A stretch of 64,000 nucleotides of DNA from Lusitaniella coriacea LEGE 07157. GTDB taxonomy: Bacteria > Cyanobacteriota > Cyanobacteriia > Cyanobacteriales > Spirulinaceae. A program made the translations under genes and the position numbers. The notes beneath the pieces were generated by a model. It saw only the letters and a list, made by a program, of their open reading frames with translations. It did no database searches and had not been told where the DNA came from. Position 1 is the first letter of the stretch. Each line of letters starts with the position of its first letter. Of this stretch, positions 1 through 8,925 are shown piece after piece. The stretch is taken from positions 1-64,000 of the forward strand of contig NZ_JADEWZ010000010.1 in NCBI RefSeq assembly GCF_015207425.1, read 5' to 3'.

Positions 1-247
1 CCCCTCCCTCGCCCTTTCCCCTCGCGAAGCCTTCTTCGCCCCCCAAGAAACCCTTCCCCTCCAACAAACTCCCGGTAGAATTAGCGCCGAACTCGTGTGT
101 CCCTATCCCCCAGGGATCCCCGTCCTAATGCCAGGAGAAACCATCTCTCCCAACTCCCTCAATACCTTGCAACGTATTCTCAACCTTGGGGGGTGCATCA
201 CTGGGTGTAGCGATCTCACCCTCAAAACCCTCAAAGTTGTTCGTTAG
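1..247 (+). CDS. Orn/Lys/Arg decarboxylase, C-terminal end (5' truncated)
   Basis: The window opens inside an open frame (first full codon at base 2) that ends at TAG 245-247. The last 81 residues contain CPYPPGIPVLMPGE, the characteristic C-terminal-domain segment of PLP-dependent fold-type I Orn/Lys/Arg decarboxylases, preceded by SPREAFFAP, which is also typical of the family. In cyanobacteria these enzymes make cadaverine, putrescine or agmatine. The PLP-binding lysine and the wing domain lie outside the window, so substrate cannot be assigned. The next gene, cbiT, starts 142 bases downstream, so the two are probably separate units. Confidence 0.85.
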   Translation, partial: PSLALSPREAFFAPQETLPLQQTPGRISAELVCPYPPGIPVLMPGETISPNSLNTLQRILNLGGCITGCSDLTLKTLKVVR

Positions 248-388
248 AATCTGGAGATAGACAGTTACCCTATTACCGATCTTCTATATCGCTGAAATTT
301 CTCCCTTTCTTTGTCGGCGTAGGTTTGCCCCTATTCCCTATTCCCTCGCCGTCAGGTGCTGATAACCGATTACTGATAACTGAAATTT

Positions 389-979
389 ATGCTGTGGAAC
401 TACGCAACCCCAGGCATTCCCGACGATCTTTTTGAACGGTTGCCCGGTATTCCCTTAAGCAAGCGAGAAGTGCGCCTGCTGATTCTGTCTGCTTTACGCC
501 TGCAAAAAGATTCTGTCCTTTGGGATATTGGCGCGGGAACGGGAACCATTCCCATCGAATCCGGTTTGCTGTGTCCCAATGCTCAAATTATCGCTGTCGA
601 ACGAGACGACGAAGTTGCCAATTTGATTCGCCATAACTGTAATCGTTTCGGAGTGACTAACGTTAAGGTTTTAGAAGGAAGCGCCCCTAAATGTTTGGAA
701 GACCTCAAACCCAAACCCCACCGCGTTTGCATCGAAGGGGGACGACCCATTAAATCTATTTTGGAAGAAGTTTGGCAGCACTTGCAACCAGAAGGTCGCG
801 TTGTCGCCACCGCAGGCAACCTCGAAACCCTGTATGCCATCTCAGAAAGCTTATCCCAATTGCAAGCACGCAATATCGAAGTCGTACAATCTGCGATCAA
901 CCGCTTAGAGACGCGCGGGATTCATCAAACTTTTGCCGCCGTTAGCCCCATTTTCATCCTTAGTGGGGAGAAACTTTGA
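389..979 (+). CDS. cbiT: Precorrin-8W/6Y C15-methyltransferase (decarboxylating) subunit CbiT
   Basis: This 196-residue SAM-dependent methyltransferase matches the CbiT half of CobL. It methylates C15 of the corrin ring and decarboxylates the C12 acetate in cobalamin synthesis. The N-terminal GIPDDLFERLPGIPLSKREVR segment region is family-typical, and the SAM-binding motif I is DIGAGTGTIPIE (about residues 46-57), followed by the acidic motif AVERDD. The ATG at 389 sits in a stretch of TGATAAC-type repeats without a strong Shine-Dalgarno. No other corrin-ring gene is adjacent; the next gene is cdsA. A CbiQ-type permease lies near 8.1 kb, but it is not in the same operon. Confidence 0.9.
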   Translation: MLWNYATPGIPDDLFERLPGIPLSKREVRLLILSALRLQKDSVLWDIGAGTGTIPIESGLLCPNAQIIAVERDDEVANLIRHNCNRFGVTNVKVLEGSAPKCLEDLKPKPHRVCIEGGRPIKSILEEVWQHLQPEGRVVATAGNLETLYAISESLSQLQARNIEVVQSAINRLETRGIHQTFAAVSPIFILSGEKL

Positions 980-1209
980 GGAAATCGTCATTAATATTTT
1001 AAAGAATAGGAGACTAGAAATTATAATACAGTGAGACTTCGTTAACCTTCTATAAATCTTCTGTTAACCTTATCTCTCCTCTATGTCTGTAGGGGGATGT
1101 CTGCGGGAACAGGCTTTAGATGCAGTGATACGTCATCGGAAGTTTGCCCAAGTCGTCCGCTTGCGGGTTGTTTAGAGGGTGCTTCTCTCAATTTTTAATC
1201 ATAACGCTT

Positions 1210-2115
1210 ATGCCTTTGTCTCGTATTTTAAGTGGAATTGTCGCGATCGTTCTAGCGCTAGGAATGATTGTTATGGGTGGGTGGTATTTTACCCTGGGTT
1301 TCATGATTATTGTCTTTTTGGGACAACAGGAATATTTTCGTCTGGTTAAAGCCAAAGGAATTGAACCTGCGGCTAAAACGACCCTTATTGTCTCACAACT
1401 GCTGCTGATCACAGCAACCATCTCGCCCCTACTGATGAATGCAATGTTTCCCATTGCGGGAACCTTGATTTGTTTCTATCTCCTTTTTCAGCCCAAAATT
1501 GCAACGATTGCCGATATTTCAACTTCAATTTTGGGTTTATTTTATGGCGGTTGGTTGCCCAGCTATTGGATTCGATTGCGAGTTGGGCTTACTGAAACAT
1601 CCCTGAACATTAAAGATACTCACCTCGCTAACATTCATATTCCTTTCACCGAATATCTCCCGACAAGTTGGACCGATCCTCACACTTTTTCCCAAGCTTT
1701 AGCGATTACGCTACTTGCTTTTGGCTGTATTTGGGCTGCGGATATTGGTGCCTATACGATGGGGAAATTTTTGGGACGTACCCGCTTGTCAGATATTAGT
1801 CCGAAGAAAACAGTAGAGGGTGCATTTTTTGGGATTTTGGGTAGCGTAATGGTTGCAGAAGTGGGAGCCTGGTATTTGGGATGGCATTGTTGGCAAGTGA
1901 GTGGCGCGCTGTTGGGGATTTTGATCGGTGTTACCAGTTTGCTGGGAGATTTGACGGAATCAATGATGAAGCGGGATGCGGGGGTTAAAGATTCGGGTCA
2001 ACTCATTCCCGGACACGGGGGGATTTTGGATCGAACGGATAGTTATGTTTTTACCGCCCCGTTGGTGTACTATTTCGTAACGCTGTTTTTGCCACTCATT
2101 CCACAAATGTGGTGA
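1210..2115 (+). CDS. cdsA: Phosphatidate cytidylyltransferase
   Basis: This integral membrane enzyme makes CDP-diacylglycerol from phosphatidic acid and CTP, the branch point to phosphatidylglycerol. The protein is 301 residues with about eight hydrophobic segments. The C-terminal CTP transferase signature is present: SMMKRDAGVKDSGQLIPGHG followed by GGILDRTDS. I chose ATG 1210 (MPLSRILSG) over the in-frame TTG at 1144, because the 22 extra residues encoded upstream look non-membrane and are absent from the usual family N-terminus. The gene stands alone between cbiT and petG. Confidence 0.92.
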   Translation: MPLSRILSGIVAIVLALGMIVMGGWYFTLGFMIIVFLGQQEYFRLVKAKGIEPAAKTTLIVSQLLLITATISPLLMNAMFPIAGTLICFYLLFQPKIATIADISTSILGLFYGGWLPSYWIRLRVGLTETSLNIKDTHLANIHIPFTEYLPTSWTDPHTFSQALAITLLAFGCIWAADIGAYTMGKFLGRTRLSDISPKKTVEGAFFGILGSVMVAEVGAWYLGWHCWQVSGALLGILIGVTSLLGDLTESMMKRDAGVKDSGQLIPGHGGILDRTDSYVFTAPLVYYFVTLFLPLIPQMW

Positions 2116-2411
2116 TCGGCGATCGGCTTTTGAAGTCTGGTGTGTATTATCCAGAAGCCACCAAAGCCCTCGCCCAAAGTTGAGAGAGGGAGATAAGCTG
2201 CTATGCATTTAAATTGTGAATGAGACTGACACGGTGACGGGGTGACGGCACTTCGACACGCTCAGTGACCGGGAGACGGGGTGAGGGATTGATTGCTTTG
2301 ATATAGAGAGTCCTATACCCAATTTAGATATGTTTTAGCTTAGAGACAATAGACAAATAAAGGACGCAATAGTTGCGCCCCTAAAGTTTATTAGCTTTTG
2401 GGTGAGGAAAT

Positions 2412-2525
2412 TTAAAAGCTGATTTGGTTGCCGCGTTTGTACTGGAGATAAGCCGCCACAAATAATCCAGCAAGGGTAATGGGGATTAAACCCGCAACAA
2501 TTCCTAATAGCAAGGGTTCGATCAT
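2412..2525 (-). CDS. petG: Cytochrome b6-f complex subunit 5 (PetG)
   Basis: A 37-residue single-helix protein, [12 protein letters not shown] at the N-terminus and YKRGN near the C-terminus. It is the small subunit PetG that stabilises the cytochrome b6f dimer in the thylakoid. Translation from ATG at 2525 to TAA at 2412 gives one hydrophobic helix (about residues 4-26) and a basic stromal tail. A strong ribosome-binding site (AGGAGA) lies 7 bases upstream of the start. The gene is isolated, as petG usually is in cyanobacteria. Confidence 0.96.
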   Translation of the reverse strand: MIEPLLLGIVAGLIPITLAGLFVAAYLQYKRGNQISF

Positions 2526-2705
2526 TTACAGTTCTCCTTTATCTGCTTAATATTCCTTATCTTTTATCTTACAGGGAACAGACCCTTGTTTGTTGCTTGG
2601 TGAAGGTTCTAGAAAAAAATCGAACCCCATAACCCACGGAAAGGGTAGGAGCGAAGTAGCATAGAGAGAGAGAATTTTGGCAATGGCATTGGTGGGAAAA
2701 AGAAA

Positions 2706-4163
2706 ATGGCGATAAAACTGCGCAAACCAATTTTAGTCGGCGGAATGGGTCTGTCTTTCGGACTCTGGGTGTGGTGGAATCTTCAGGATTCATTGATGGA
2801 AGCAGGTGAGTTTGGGATGTTTGGCGCGATCGCGCTGGGGGGTGGATTGTGGCTTCTGCGGCGCAACTCCTCTGGGGAGACGCTATCTCAAGAAATGGCG
2901 GTGTCGGTGAATCGGGAAATGGTGGAAACCGCGATCGCGCAAACCCAGTCTGCAATCGCGCACTTGGAAAAAGAAGCCCCCCAACGGGATATTCCTTCCC
3001 TCAAACAAGCCTTTGAGGAACTCTCCACATCGCGCGATCGCCAAACTCTCCAGGGGGCGATCTTGGGAGGCAAAAATACCGGAAAAACTAGCGTAAAGCA
3101 GTTACTCGAAGCCGAAATATCGGAAAATACGACCTGGATCGACACAGAACCTTTATTTTCTAGTGCAGAGGCAATAGAACAGGGCGCAAAAGACCTTGCT
3201 GCCACCTCAGACCTGGTTATTTTCGTGGTGACAGGAGATTTGACCGATTCGGAATTCCAAGTCTTACAGGCGCTAAGGACGGTGCATCAACGGGTGTTGG
3301 TGGCGTTCAATAAACAAGATTGCGTTCTCCCCGAAGATCGCGCAGTTGTTTTACAACAGTTGCGCCAGCGCGTTTTTGGCGCAATCGCCTCGGAAGATGT
3401 TATTGCCCTCTCTGCCGTTCCTTCCCCCCTCAAAGTTCGACAGCATCAAGAAGATGGTTCCCTCAAAGAGTGGTTAGAAGAACAACCCGCCGAAATTGTA
3501 GGATTGCGCGATCGCGTTCAGTCCATCATCGAACAGGAACGGGAATCCCTCCTATTGGGAACCACCTGGCGAGAAGCCATGCAACTCAAAGCAACCGCGA
3601 AAGATATCCTCAATCAAGTTCGGCGCGATCGCGCGATGCCCATCATCGAACAATATCAGTGGATAGCCGCCGCCGCAGCCTTTGCCAACCCCGTCGCCGC
3701 CCTCGATCTTCTCGCCACCGCAGCCATTAGCGCCCAACTCCTCGTAGATTTAGGAGAAATTTACCAGCAAAAATTCTCCCTCTCCCAAGCGCAAAACGCA
3801 TCGGGAACCCTCGGAAAACTGATGGTGAAATTGGGACTTGTCGAACTCTCCACCCAAGCCATTGGCAGCATCCTCAAAAGCCACGCCCTCACCTACGTTG
3901 CCGGGGGCGCAGTCCAAGGCGTAAGCGCGGCATACCTCACGCGCCTAGCGGGTTTGAGTTTGATTGAATATCTCCAAGAACAAGAGATCGATCCCGCCTC
4001 CCGCGATGGGTTCAATATCGAACGACTCGGACAAGTCCTGCAAAACGTCTTCCAACAAAATCAACGCACCGCTTTCCTGCAAAACTTTGTCAAGCAAACC
4101 CTAACTCGCCTCTCCCCCCAATCAGAATCAGTGGATTTGAATCCTGCAACCGGAGTTCATTGA
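2706..4163 (+). CDS. DUF697-type membrane GTPase
   Basis: The 485-residue protein has two hydrophobic N-terminal segments (about residues 8-25 and 36-52), then a small GTPase domain. G1/P-loop is GGKNTGKTS (about residues 119-127), G3-like is DTEPLF, and G4 is NKQD. The C-terminal half (about 310-460) is a hydrophobic alanine-rich DUF697 module, as in YcjX/Era-like cyanobacterial GTPases. Its cellular role is not established. GATCG-rich HIP1 octamers are frequent within the gene. It lies alone, on the opposite strand to petG, and the gap between the two starts is only 180 bases. Confidence 0.8.
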   Translation: MAIKLRKPILVGGMGLSFGLWVWWNLQDSLMEAGEFGMFGAIALGGGLWLLRRNSSGETLSQEMAVSVNREMVETAIAQTQSAIAHLEKEAPQRDIPSLKQAFEELSTSRDRQTLQGAILGGKNTGKTSVKQLLEAEISENTTWIDTEPLFSSAEAIEQGAKDLAATSDLVIFVVTGDLTDSEFQVLQALRTVHQRVLVAFNKQDCVLPEDRAVVLQQLRQRVFGAIASEDVIALSAVPSPLKVRQHQEDGSLKEWLEEQPAEIVGLRDRVQSIIEQERESLLLGTTWREAMQLKATAKDILNQVRRDRAMPIIEQYQWIAAAAAFANPVAALDLLATAAISAQLLVDLGEIYQQKFSLSQAQNASGTLGKLMVKLGLVELSTQAIGSILKSHALTYVAGGAVQGVSAAYLTRLAGLSLIEYLQEQEIDPASRDGFNIERLGQVLQNVFQQNQRTAFLQNFVKQTLTRLSPQSESVDLNPATGVH

Positions 4164-4272
4164 AATTGTGAGTTCTTTTTTGCTCGTGTAGGGTAGGTTA
4201 GGCTGCACGCTCATAGCTGAATGCTTAAATTTATCGTAACCCACCAAAACTAAGGCTTTCCATCACCTTAAA

Positions 4273-4845
4273 ATGGATTCTATATTAACCCTAAATTTAG
4301 ACACCGTTCGCCTGACAGACGAGCAATTCTACAACATCTGTCAAAATAATCGCGAGTTGAAATTCGAGCGCACAGCCCTAGGAGAACTAATTATTATGTC
4401 ACCCGTTGGGGGAGAAAGTGGCAACCGAGAAGCTGACTTAATCATCGATTTGGGAATTTGGAATCGGCAAACCGGACTGGGTTACACCTTTAGTTCCTCC
4501 ACCATATTTAAACTACCCAATGGCGCAGATCGTTCTCCCGATGCCGCCTGGATTCAGCGTCAACGCTGGGAATCCCTCACTCCCGAACAACGGCGCAAAT
4601 TTCCCCCCATCGCCCCGGATTTTGTCATCGAATTAAGGTCTGCAACTGACAGTATAGAAATGTTGCGCGCCAAGATGCAGGAATATTTGGATGCAGGGGT
4701 GTTATTGGGATGGCTGATTAACCCCCAACAGCAGCAAGTCGAAATTTATCGCCCAGAAAAGGTAGTGGAAGTGCGAAATCTGCCCGCCGAATTATCTGGT
4801 GAAACTCTTCTACCCGGATTTCGTTTGAGCTTATCTCAGTATTAA
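4273..4845 (+). CDS. Uma2 family (DUF820) endonuclease-like protein
   Basis: The 190-residue protein has the Uma2/DUF820 fold, a PD-(D/E)XK nuclease-like family greatly expanded in cyanobacteria. Visible hallmarks are RSPDAAWI (about residues 94-101), PDFVIELRS (about 117-125) and KMQEYLDAGVLLGWLI, which supply the aspartate, glutamate and lysine positions of the motif. Target and function are unknown; the family is often scattered as single genes, sometimes near mobile elements. A second, clearly divergent copy lies at 20,655. Confidence 0.85.
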   Translation: MDSILTLNLDTVRLTDEQFYNICQNNRELKFERTALGELIIMSPVGGESGNREADLIIDLGIWNRQTGLGYTFSSSTIFKLPNGADRSPDAAWIQRQRWESLTPEQRRKFPPIAPDFVIELRSATDSIEMLRAKMQEYLDAGVLLGWLINPQQQQVEIYRPEKVVEVRNLPAELSGETLLPGFRLSLSQY

Positions 4846-5149
4846 ACATCTTCAAAATTGCATATTACAGTTCAATAAGCTGCTCGCTTGAGTTTGGGGC
4901 TACTCTCATTGCCATTCTGAGCGCGATCGGTTTGCTCGGTTGGTATGGGGGCAAGTTAAGCGGGAGAGCAACGATCCCTCTACTCAAAATCGTTATGACT
5001 ATGATATAGTTGTAACAGTTCGTAACTATTTAACGGGTACCGCATTGCTACAGGTGTTCGTACTCTTTCTTCAGCAGATGTCGGAGAAATTTTGTTTGCC
5101 TGTAGTAGGACGAAAACCAGTGTAATTGAAGAGTTAAGGAGAATCAATA
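4846..5149. other. Intergenic region upstream of the peroxiredoxin
   Basis: About 304 bases with no convincing gene. A 61-codon frame at 4940-5125 has no family resemblance and no ribosome-binding site. A good Shine-Dalgarno, AAGGAG, lies at about 5135-5140 in front of the peroxiredoxin ATG, so a promoter is expected here, but I could not place a clear -35/-10 pair. Confidence 0.5.
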
Positions 5150-5743
5150 ATGGAAGGATGCCTGCGCGTTGGGCAAGCTGCCCCCGATTTCACAGCGACG
5201 GCTGTTGCAGATCAAGAATTTAAGACTCTGAAACTGTCTGACTATCGCGGCAAATATGTTGTCCTATTTTTCTACCCCTTAGACTTTACCTTTGTCTGCC
5301 CGACGGAAATTACAGCATTTAGCGATCGCGTGGAAGAATTCAGCAAGATCGATACCGAAATCCTCGGCGTTTCCGTTGACAGCGAATTCTCTCACCTCGC
5401 TTGGATTCAAACCGATCGAAAAGAAGGTGGAATAGGCGACATTAATTATCCGTTGGTTTCTGATATCAAAAAAGAAATCAGCAACGCGTACAATGTCCTC
5501 GATCCTGAAGCTGGCGTGGCACTGCGCGGACTGTTCATTGTCGATAAAGAAGGCGTTGTGCAACACGCAACCGTCAACAACCTCTCCTTTGGTCGTAGTG
5601 TAGACGAAACCCTCCGCACGCTCAAAGCCATTCAATACGTTCAATCTCACCCCGATGAGGTCTGTCCTGCGGGTTGGCAAGAAGGGGACAAAACAATGGT
5701 TCCCGATCCCAAGAAGTCTAAAGTTTATTTCTCTGCGGTCTAG
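5150..5743 (+). CDS. 2-Cys peroxiredoxin
   Basis: This thiol peroxidase (197 residues) reduces hydrogen peroxide and alkyl hydroperoxides, with electrons from thioredoxin. The peroxidatic cysteine is in [10 protein letters not shown] (about residue 49) and the resolving cysteine is in VCPAGW (about residue 171). [10 protein letters not shown] and the C-terminal KVYFS correspond to the GGLG and YF motifs that make typical 2-Cys enzymes sensitive to overoxidation. The start at 5150 has an AAGGAG site about 10 bases upstream. A hairpin terminator follows the stop, so the gene is monocistronic. Confidence 0.95.
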   Translation: MEGCLRVGQAAPDFTATAVADQEFKTLKLSDYRGKYVVLFFYPLDFTFVCPTEITAFSDRVEEFSKIDTEILGVSVDSEFSHLAWIQTDRKEGGIGDINYPLVSDIKKEISNAYNVLDPEAGVALRGLFIVDKEGVVQHATVNNLSFGRSVDETLRTLKAIQYVQSHPDEVCPAGWQEGDKTMVPDPKKSKVYFSAV

Positions 5744-5786
5744 ACTGGGTATTTGCCCTCGATCGATTTTGAAACGTATTTTTATT

Positions 5787-5829
5787 CTCCCTGAATTCCC
5801 AAAATGGGAAATTTTGGGAGATGTTTTTT
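5787..5829 (+). terminator. Rho-independent terminator of the peroxiredoxin gene
   Basis: Nested inverted repeats CTCCC/GGGAG and TTCCCA/TGGGAA around an AAA loop are followed by a run of six T bases. The hairpin lies 44 bases after the peroxiredoxin stop. Confidence 0.75.
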
Positions 5830-5918
5830 AGATGCGAGATTTTGTTGTTGAGAACGAGGAACGCGATCGCGGGTAATCTGGATAACGGGTAAATGCTTAC
5901 AGGAAACTCAAACCATTT

Positions 5919-7520
5919 GTGTCTGTCGATAAAAAACCGTCTCGTTCGCTAGCTCGAATTGCTGGCATTGTGGCAGCCGCCACGCTCATTAGTAAAGTCT
6001 TTGGCTTGTTCCGAGAACAAGCGATCGCGGCAGCCTTTGGCGTGGGACCCGTCATCGATGCCTACGCCTACGCCTACGTCATTCCCGGCTTCTTGCTCAT
6101 CCTCCTGGGTGGGATTAATGGCCCCTTTCACAGCGCCCTCGTCAGCGTTCTCGCCAAACGGGATAAATCCGAAGCTGCACCCTTAGTGGAAACCATCAGC
6201 ACCCTCGTCAGCTTCCTTCTGTTGGGGGTCACGACGGTTGTGATTATTTTTGCCGGAACCTTTATTGATATCCTCGCGCCAGGATTGGAAACCGCTACTC
6301 GCGCGATCGCGATTCAACAACTGCAAATCATGGCTCCCCTCGCCGTCCTTGCCGGACTGATCGGCATTGGTTTCGGGACGCTCAACGCCTCCGATCGCTA
6401 TTGGCTGCCCAGTATTAGCCCCCTCTTTTCCAGCCTAGCCACTCTTGTGGGTTTGGGCGCACTCATTTTCTACCTAGGCGATCGCGTACAAGCCCCCCAA
6501 TACCTCAAACTCGGCGGAATGGTTCTCGCCGGAACCACCCTCGTCGGGGGGATTTTTCAATGGCTCGCTCAAGTCATTGCCCAATGGCAATCGGGAATGG
6601 GAACCTTGCGCTTGCGCTTTGACTGGCGCATTCCCGGCGTTGCCGACGTGATGAAAGTTATGGCACCCGCAACCCTCTCCTCTGGGATGCTGCACATCAA
6701 CGTCTACACGGACTTGTATTTCGCCTCCGCGATTCAAGGGGCAGCAGCCGCAATGCGGTACGCCAACTTCATCGTTTTAACGCCCTTGGGGATCATCTCC
6801 AATATGCTCCTCGTTCCCCTTCTCCCCGTCTTCTCGCGCCTTGCAGCCCCGGAAAACTGGTCAGACCTCAAAATTCGCATTCGTCAGGGTCTATTCCTCT
6901 CCGCCCTTTCCATGCTGCCCCTAACGGCACTTTTTATGGCGGCGGCAGTTCCCATCGTTCGGATTGTTTACCAACGCTACGCCTTCGATGCCGAAGCGTC
7001 CGCGGTCGTCGCTCCCGTCCTGATGGCGTATGGATTTGGGATGTTTTTCTATTTAGGACGAGATGTTCTCGTGCGCGTCTTCTATGCCTTGGGAGATGGC
7101 GAAACCCCTTTCCGCATTAGCATTGTCAATATCTTCGTCAACGGGATTTTAGACTACTTTCTCATCAAAGCCTTCGCAACGCCGGGACTCGTCATGGCAA
7201 CCGTTGGGGTAAATTTCATCTCAATGATGGTGCTATTGTGGATACTCCATCGCCGTCTCAATGGGTTGCCGTTGTTGGAATGGGGTTTATCGCTATTAGC
7301 GTTAATCGTCGGGACGGTTGTTGCGGGTTTTGCCAGTTGGGGTGCGTGTTGGGGATGGGAACGATTCATCGGAACGGGAAATTTAATTCTGCAACTTTTA
7401 CAATTGGGGTTGGCTTTTTTTATTGCATTGGGAATTTTTATTCTGTTTGCAATTCAACTCAAATTACCAGAGGTGAATATTCTCACATCCCGTATTCGGC
7501 AAAAATTTGCACGACGGTGA
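5919..7520 (+). CDS. murJ: Lipid II flippase MurJ (MviN)
   Basis: The 533-residue MOP-superfamily transporter has about 14 predicted membrane helices and moves the peptidoglycan precursor lipid II across the inner membrane. The N-terminal stretch SLARIAGIVAAATLISKVFG with LFREQAIAAAFG is diagnostic for MurJ. The start is GTG at 5919 (MSVDKKPSRS); no ATG lies earlier in frame with the conserved N-terminus. Family length is about 510-540 residues, so it appears complete. The flanking genes are unrelated. Confidence 0.93.
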   Translation: MSVDKKPSRSLARIAGIVAAATLISKVFGLFREQAIAAAFGVGPVIDAYAYAYVIPGFLLILLGGINGPFHSALVSVLAKRDKSEAAPLVETISTLVSFLLLGVTTVVIIFAGTFIDILAPGLETATRAIAIQQLQIMAPLAVLAGLIGIGFGTLNASDRYWLPSISPLFSSLATLVGLGALIFYLGDRVQAPQYLKLGGMVLAGTTLVGGIFQWLAQVIAQWQSGMGTLRLRFDWRIPGVADVMKVMAPATLSSGMLHINVYTDLYFASAIQGAAAAMRYANFIVLTPLGIISNMLLVPLLPVFSRLAAPENWSDLKIRIRQGLFLSALSMLPLTALFMAAAVPIVRIVYQRYAFDAEASAVVAPVLMAYGFGMFFYLGRDVLVRVFYALGDGETPFRISIVNIFVNGILDYFLIKAFATPGLVMATVGVNFISMMVLLWILHRRLNGLPLLEWGLSLLALIVGTVVAGFASWGACWGWERFIGTGNLILQLLQLGLAFFIALGIFILFAIQLKLPEVNILTSRIRQKFARR

Positions 7521-7546
7521 TGATGATAGGGAGACTTTTCAGTTAA

Positions 7547-7571
7547 CAGTCATCAGTCATCAGTCATCAGT
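7547..7571. repeat. Short heptamer tandem repeat (CAGTCAT)
   Basis: Three full CAGTCAT units and a partial fourth lie in the murJ-ankyrin gap. This is a short tandemly repeated repetitive (STRR) sequence of the kind common between genes in filamentous cyanobacteria. Confidence 0.8.
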
Positions 7572-7627
7572 TTAGAAGCTGGGGGAGTAGGGGGAGTTCT
7601 TTGATGAAACGGTGATTCTTAATTCTA

Positions 7628-8026
7628 ATGACGCACAGCGATACTTCTACCCAAGAACAACTCATCGATCTCTATCGACTTGCAGATGCAATTCATGAAT
7701 TTGAAGAGGCAACATCAGAGGATGAAAAGCAGAAAATTCTTGAAAAGATTAGGGTTCTCGTTCAACCTGGATTTGAGGATTACGAAGAAGAACCTTTTTA
7801 TACAGATGAAGATCCTTTGTCGTCAGCAGTTTGCACTGGTAACTTAGAACTTGTGACTATTTTGGTGGAAGCGGGTGCTAGTGCTAATGTTATGGCTCCA
7901 GACGATTTCACCACACCCCTTTATGTCGCTCAACAATTTGGTCATACTGAAATCGCGGAATATATAGAAACGATAACAAGTGATGAATTGAGGGAAGTGA
8001 CAGAACAACTTCTACAACAAAACTAA
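7628..8026 (+). CDS. Small ankyrin-repeat protein
   Basis: An acidic 132-residue protein. The N-terminal half is a charged helical region (about residues 1-55). The C-terminal half holds about two ankyrin repeats: DPLSSAVCTGNLELVTILVE followed by AGAS, then FTTPLYVAQQFGHTEIAEYI (residues about 63-118). Ankyrin repeats mediate protein contacts, and no catalytic domain is present. It lies 28 bases upstream of the cbiQ-like gene on the same strand and may be cotranscribed with it. Function unknown. Confidence 0.8.
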   Translation: MTHSDTSTQEQLIDLYRLADAIHEFEEATSEDEKQKILEKIRVLVQPGFEDYEEEPFYTDEDPLSSAVCTGNLELVTILVEAGASANVMAPDDFTTPLYVAQQFGHTEIAEYIETITSDELREVTEQLLQQN

Positions 8027-8054
8027 CTTTATTTGCAATCTCGTCATAGCGTCA

Positions 8055-8855
8055 ATGAAACTCAATCTCGATCGATACGCCGACTTATCTTCGCCTATCC
8101 ACCGTTGGGAAATGCGATCTAAATTTGTTGGACTGCTGGCGTTGATTTTTGCTTTTGCCTTCGTGCAAAAGTTAGTCCTCTTGCCTGCAATGATTTTTGT
8201 CACTGTTTTGTTATTTGTTCTGTCGCGATTGCCGTTGTCCTTTCTTCTCAATCGCCTGCGCTATCCGGGTTTATTTATTGCGGGGGTGGTGATGTTTTTA
8301 CCGTTTTTGGGTGGGGAAACGATTCTTTTTCATCTTGGCGGAATCGCGGTTAAGGAGGAAGGCTGTTTGGCGGTGTTGTTAATTGTGACTCGCTTTGTTT
8401 GCATTCTGACAGTGAGTTTGATTTTGTTTGGCACTGCACCCTTTTTGAGTAGTATTAAGGCGTTGCGTTCGCTCGGTTTGCCGGGGGTGATTGCAGATAT
8501 GCTACTTTTAACCTATCGCTACCTAGAACAGTTAGGCGAAACTCTAGGAACAATGCAACGTGCGATGCAATTACGAGGGTTTAGGCGCGATCTCAAACGA
8601 GATCTGCCTTCGGCAGTGCGCGGCAATCGTCGCAATTTATCCCAATTGGCAGGTTTGGCGGGGAGTTTGCTGACGCGCAGTTACGAACAATCGGAACGGG
8701 TTTACCACGCCATGCTTCTTAGAGGATACGGTCATTCTCGTCAAACCCCAAAACCTCTGCTCAATCAACACAATACAACCTCGTTCGTGGGATTGGGGCT
8801 AATTTTATTTGTTGCGGCAAGTTTCGCGATCGCGGAAATCTTTTTACCCGCATGA
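8055..8855 (+). CDS. ECF/CbiQ-type transporter transmembrane component
   Basis: The 266-residue membrane protein matches EcfT/CbiQ, the energy-coupling component of cobalt, nickel or vitamin ECF importers. It has about five hydrophobic helices and the two coupling-helix signatures MQLRGFRRD and MLLRGYGHS, which dock onto the ATPases. No substrate-binding S component or CbiM/CbiN is adjacent, so the substrate is unknown. The most likely partner ATPase in this window is the CbiO-like gene at 39,542, about 31 kb away; such scattered ECF sets occur in cyanobacteria. The gene converges on glgA. Confidence 0.85.
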   Translation: MKLNLDRYADLSSPIHRWEMRSKFVGLLALIFAFAFVQKLVLLPAMIFVTVLLFVLSRLPLSFLLNRLRYPGLFIAGVVMFLPFLGGETILFHLGGIAVKEEGCLAVLLIVTRFVCILTVSLILFGTAPFLSSIKALRSLGLPGVIADMLLLTYRYLEQLGETLGTMQRAMQLRGFRRDLKRDLPSAVRGNRRNLSQLAGLAGSLLTRSYEQSERVYHAMLLRGYGHSRQTPKPLLNQHNTTSFVGLGLILFVAASFAIAEIFLPA

Positions 8856-8925
8856 ATTTGAGAGATATTATAATCGAAGTCGGGTAGGGGAGAAATCCCC
8901 CAAACCCCCGCAATGCCACGCTTCC

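Noticed and set aside
1083-1175. Short open frame (30 codons) before cdsA
   Set aside because: No ribosome-binding site and no recognisable family; more likely chance within the cdsA leader.
4940-5125. 61-codon frame before the peroxiredoxin gene
   Set aside because: No similarity, no Shine-Dalgarno, and composition unlike coding DNA here.
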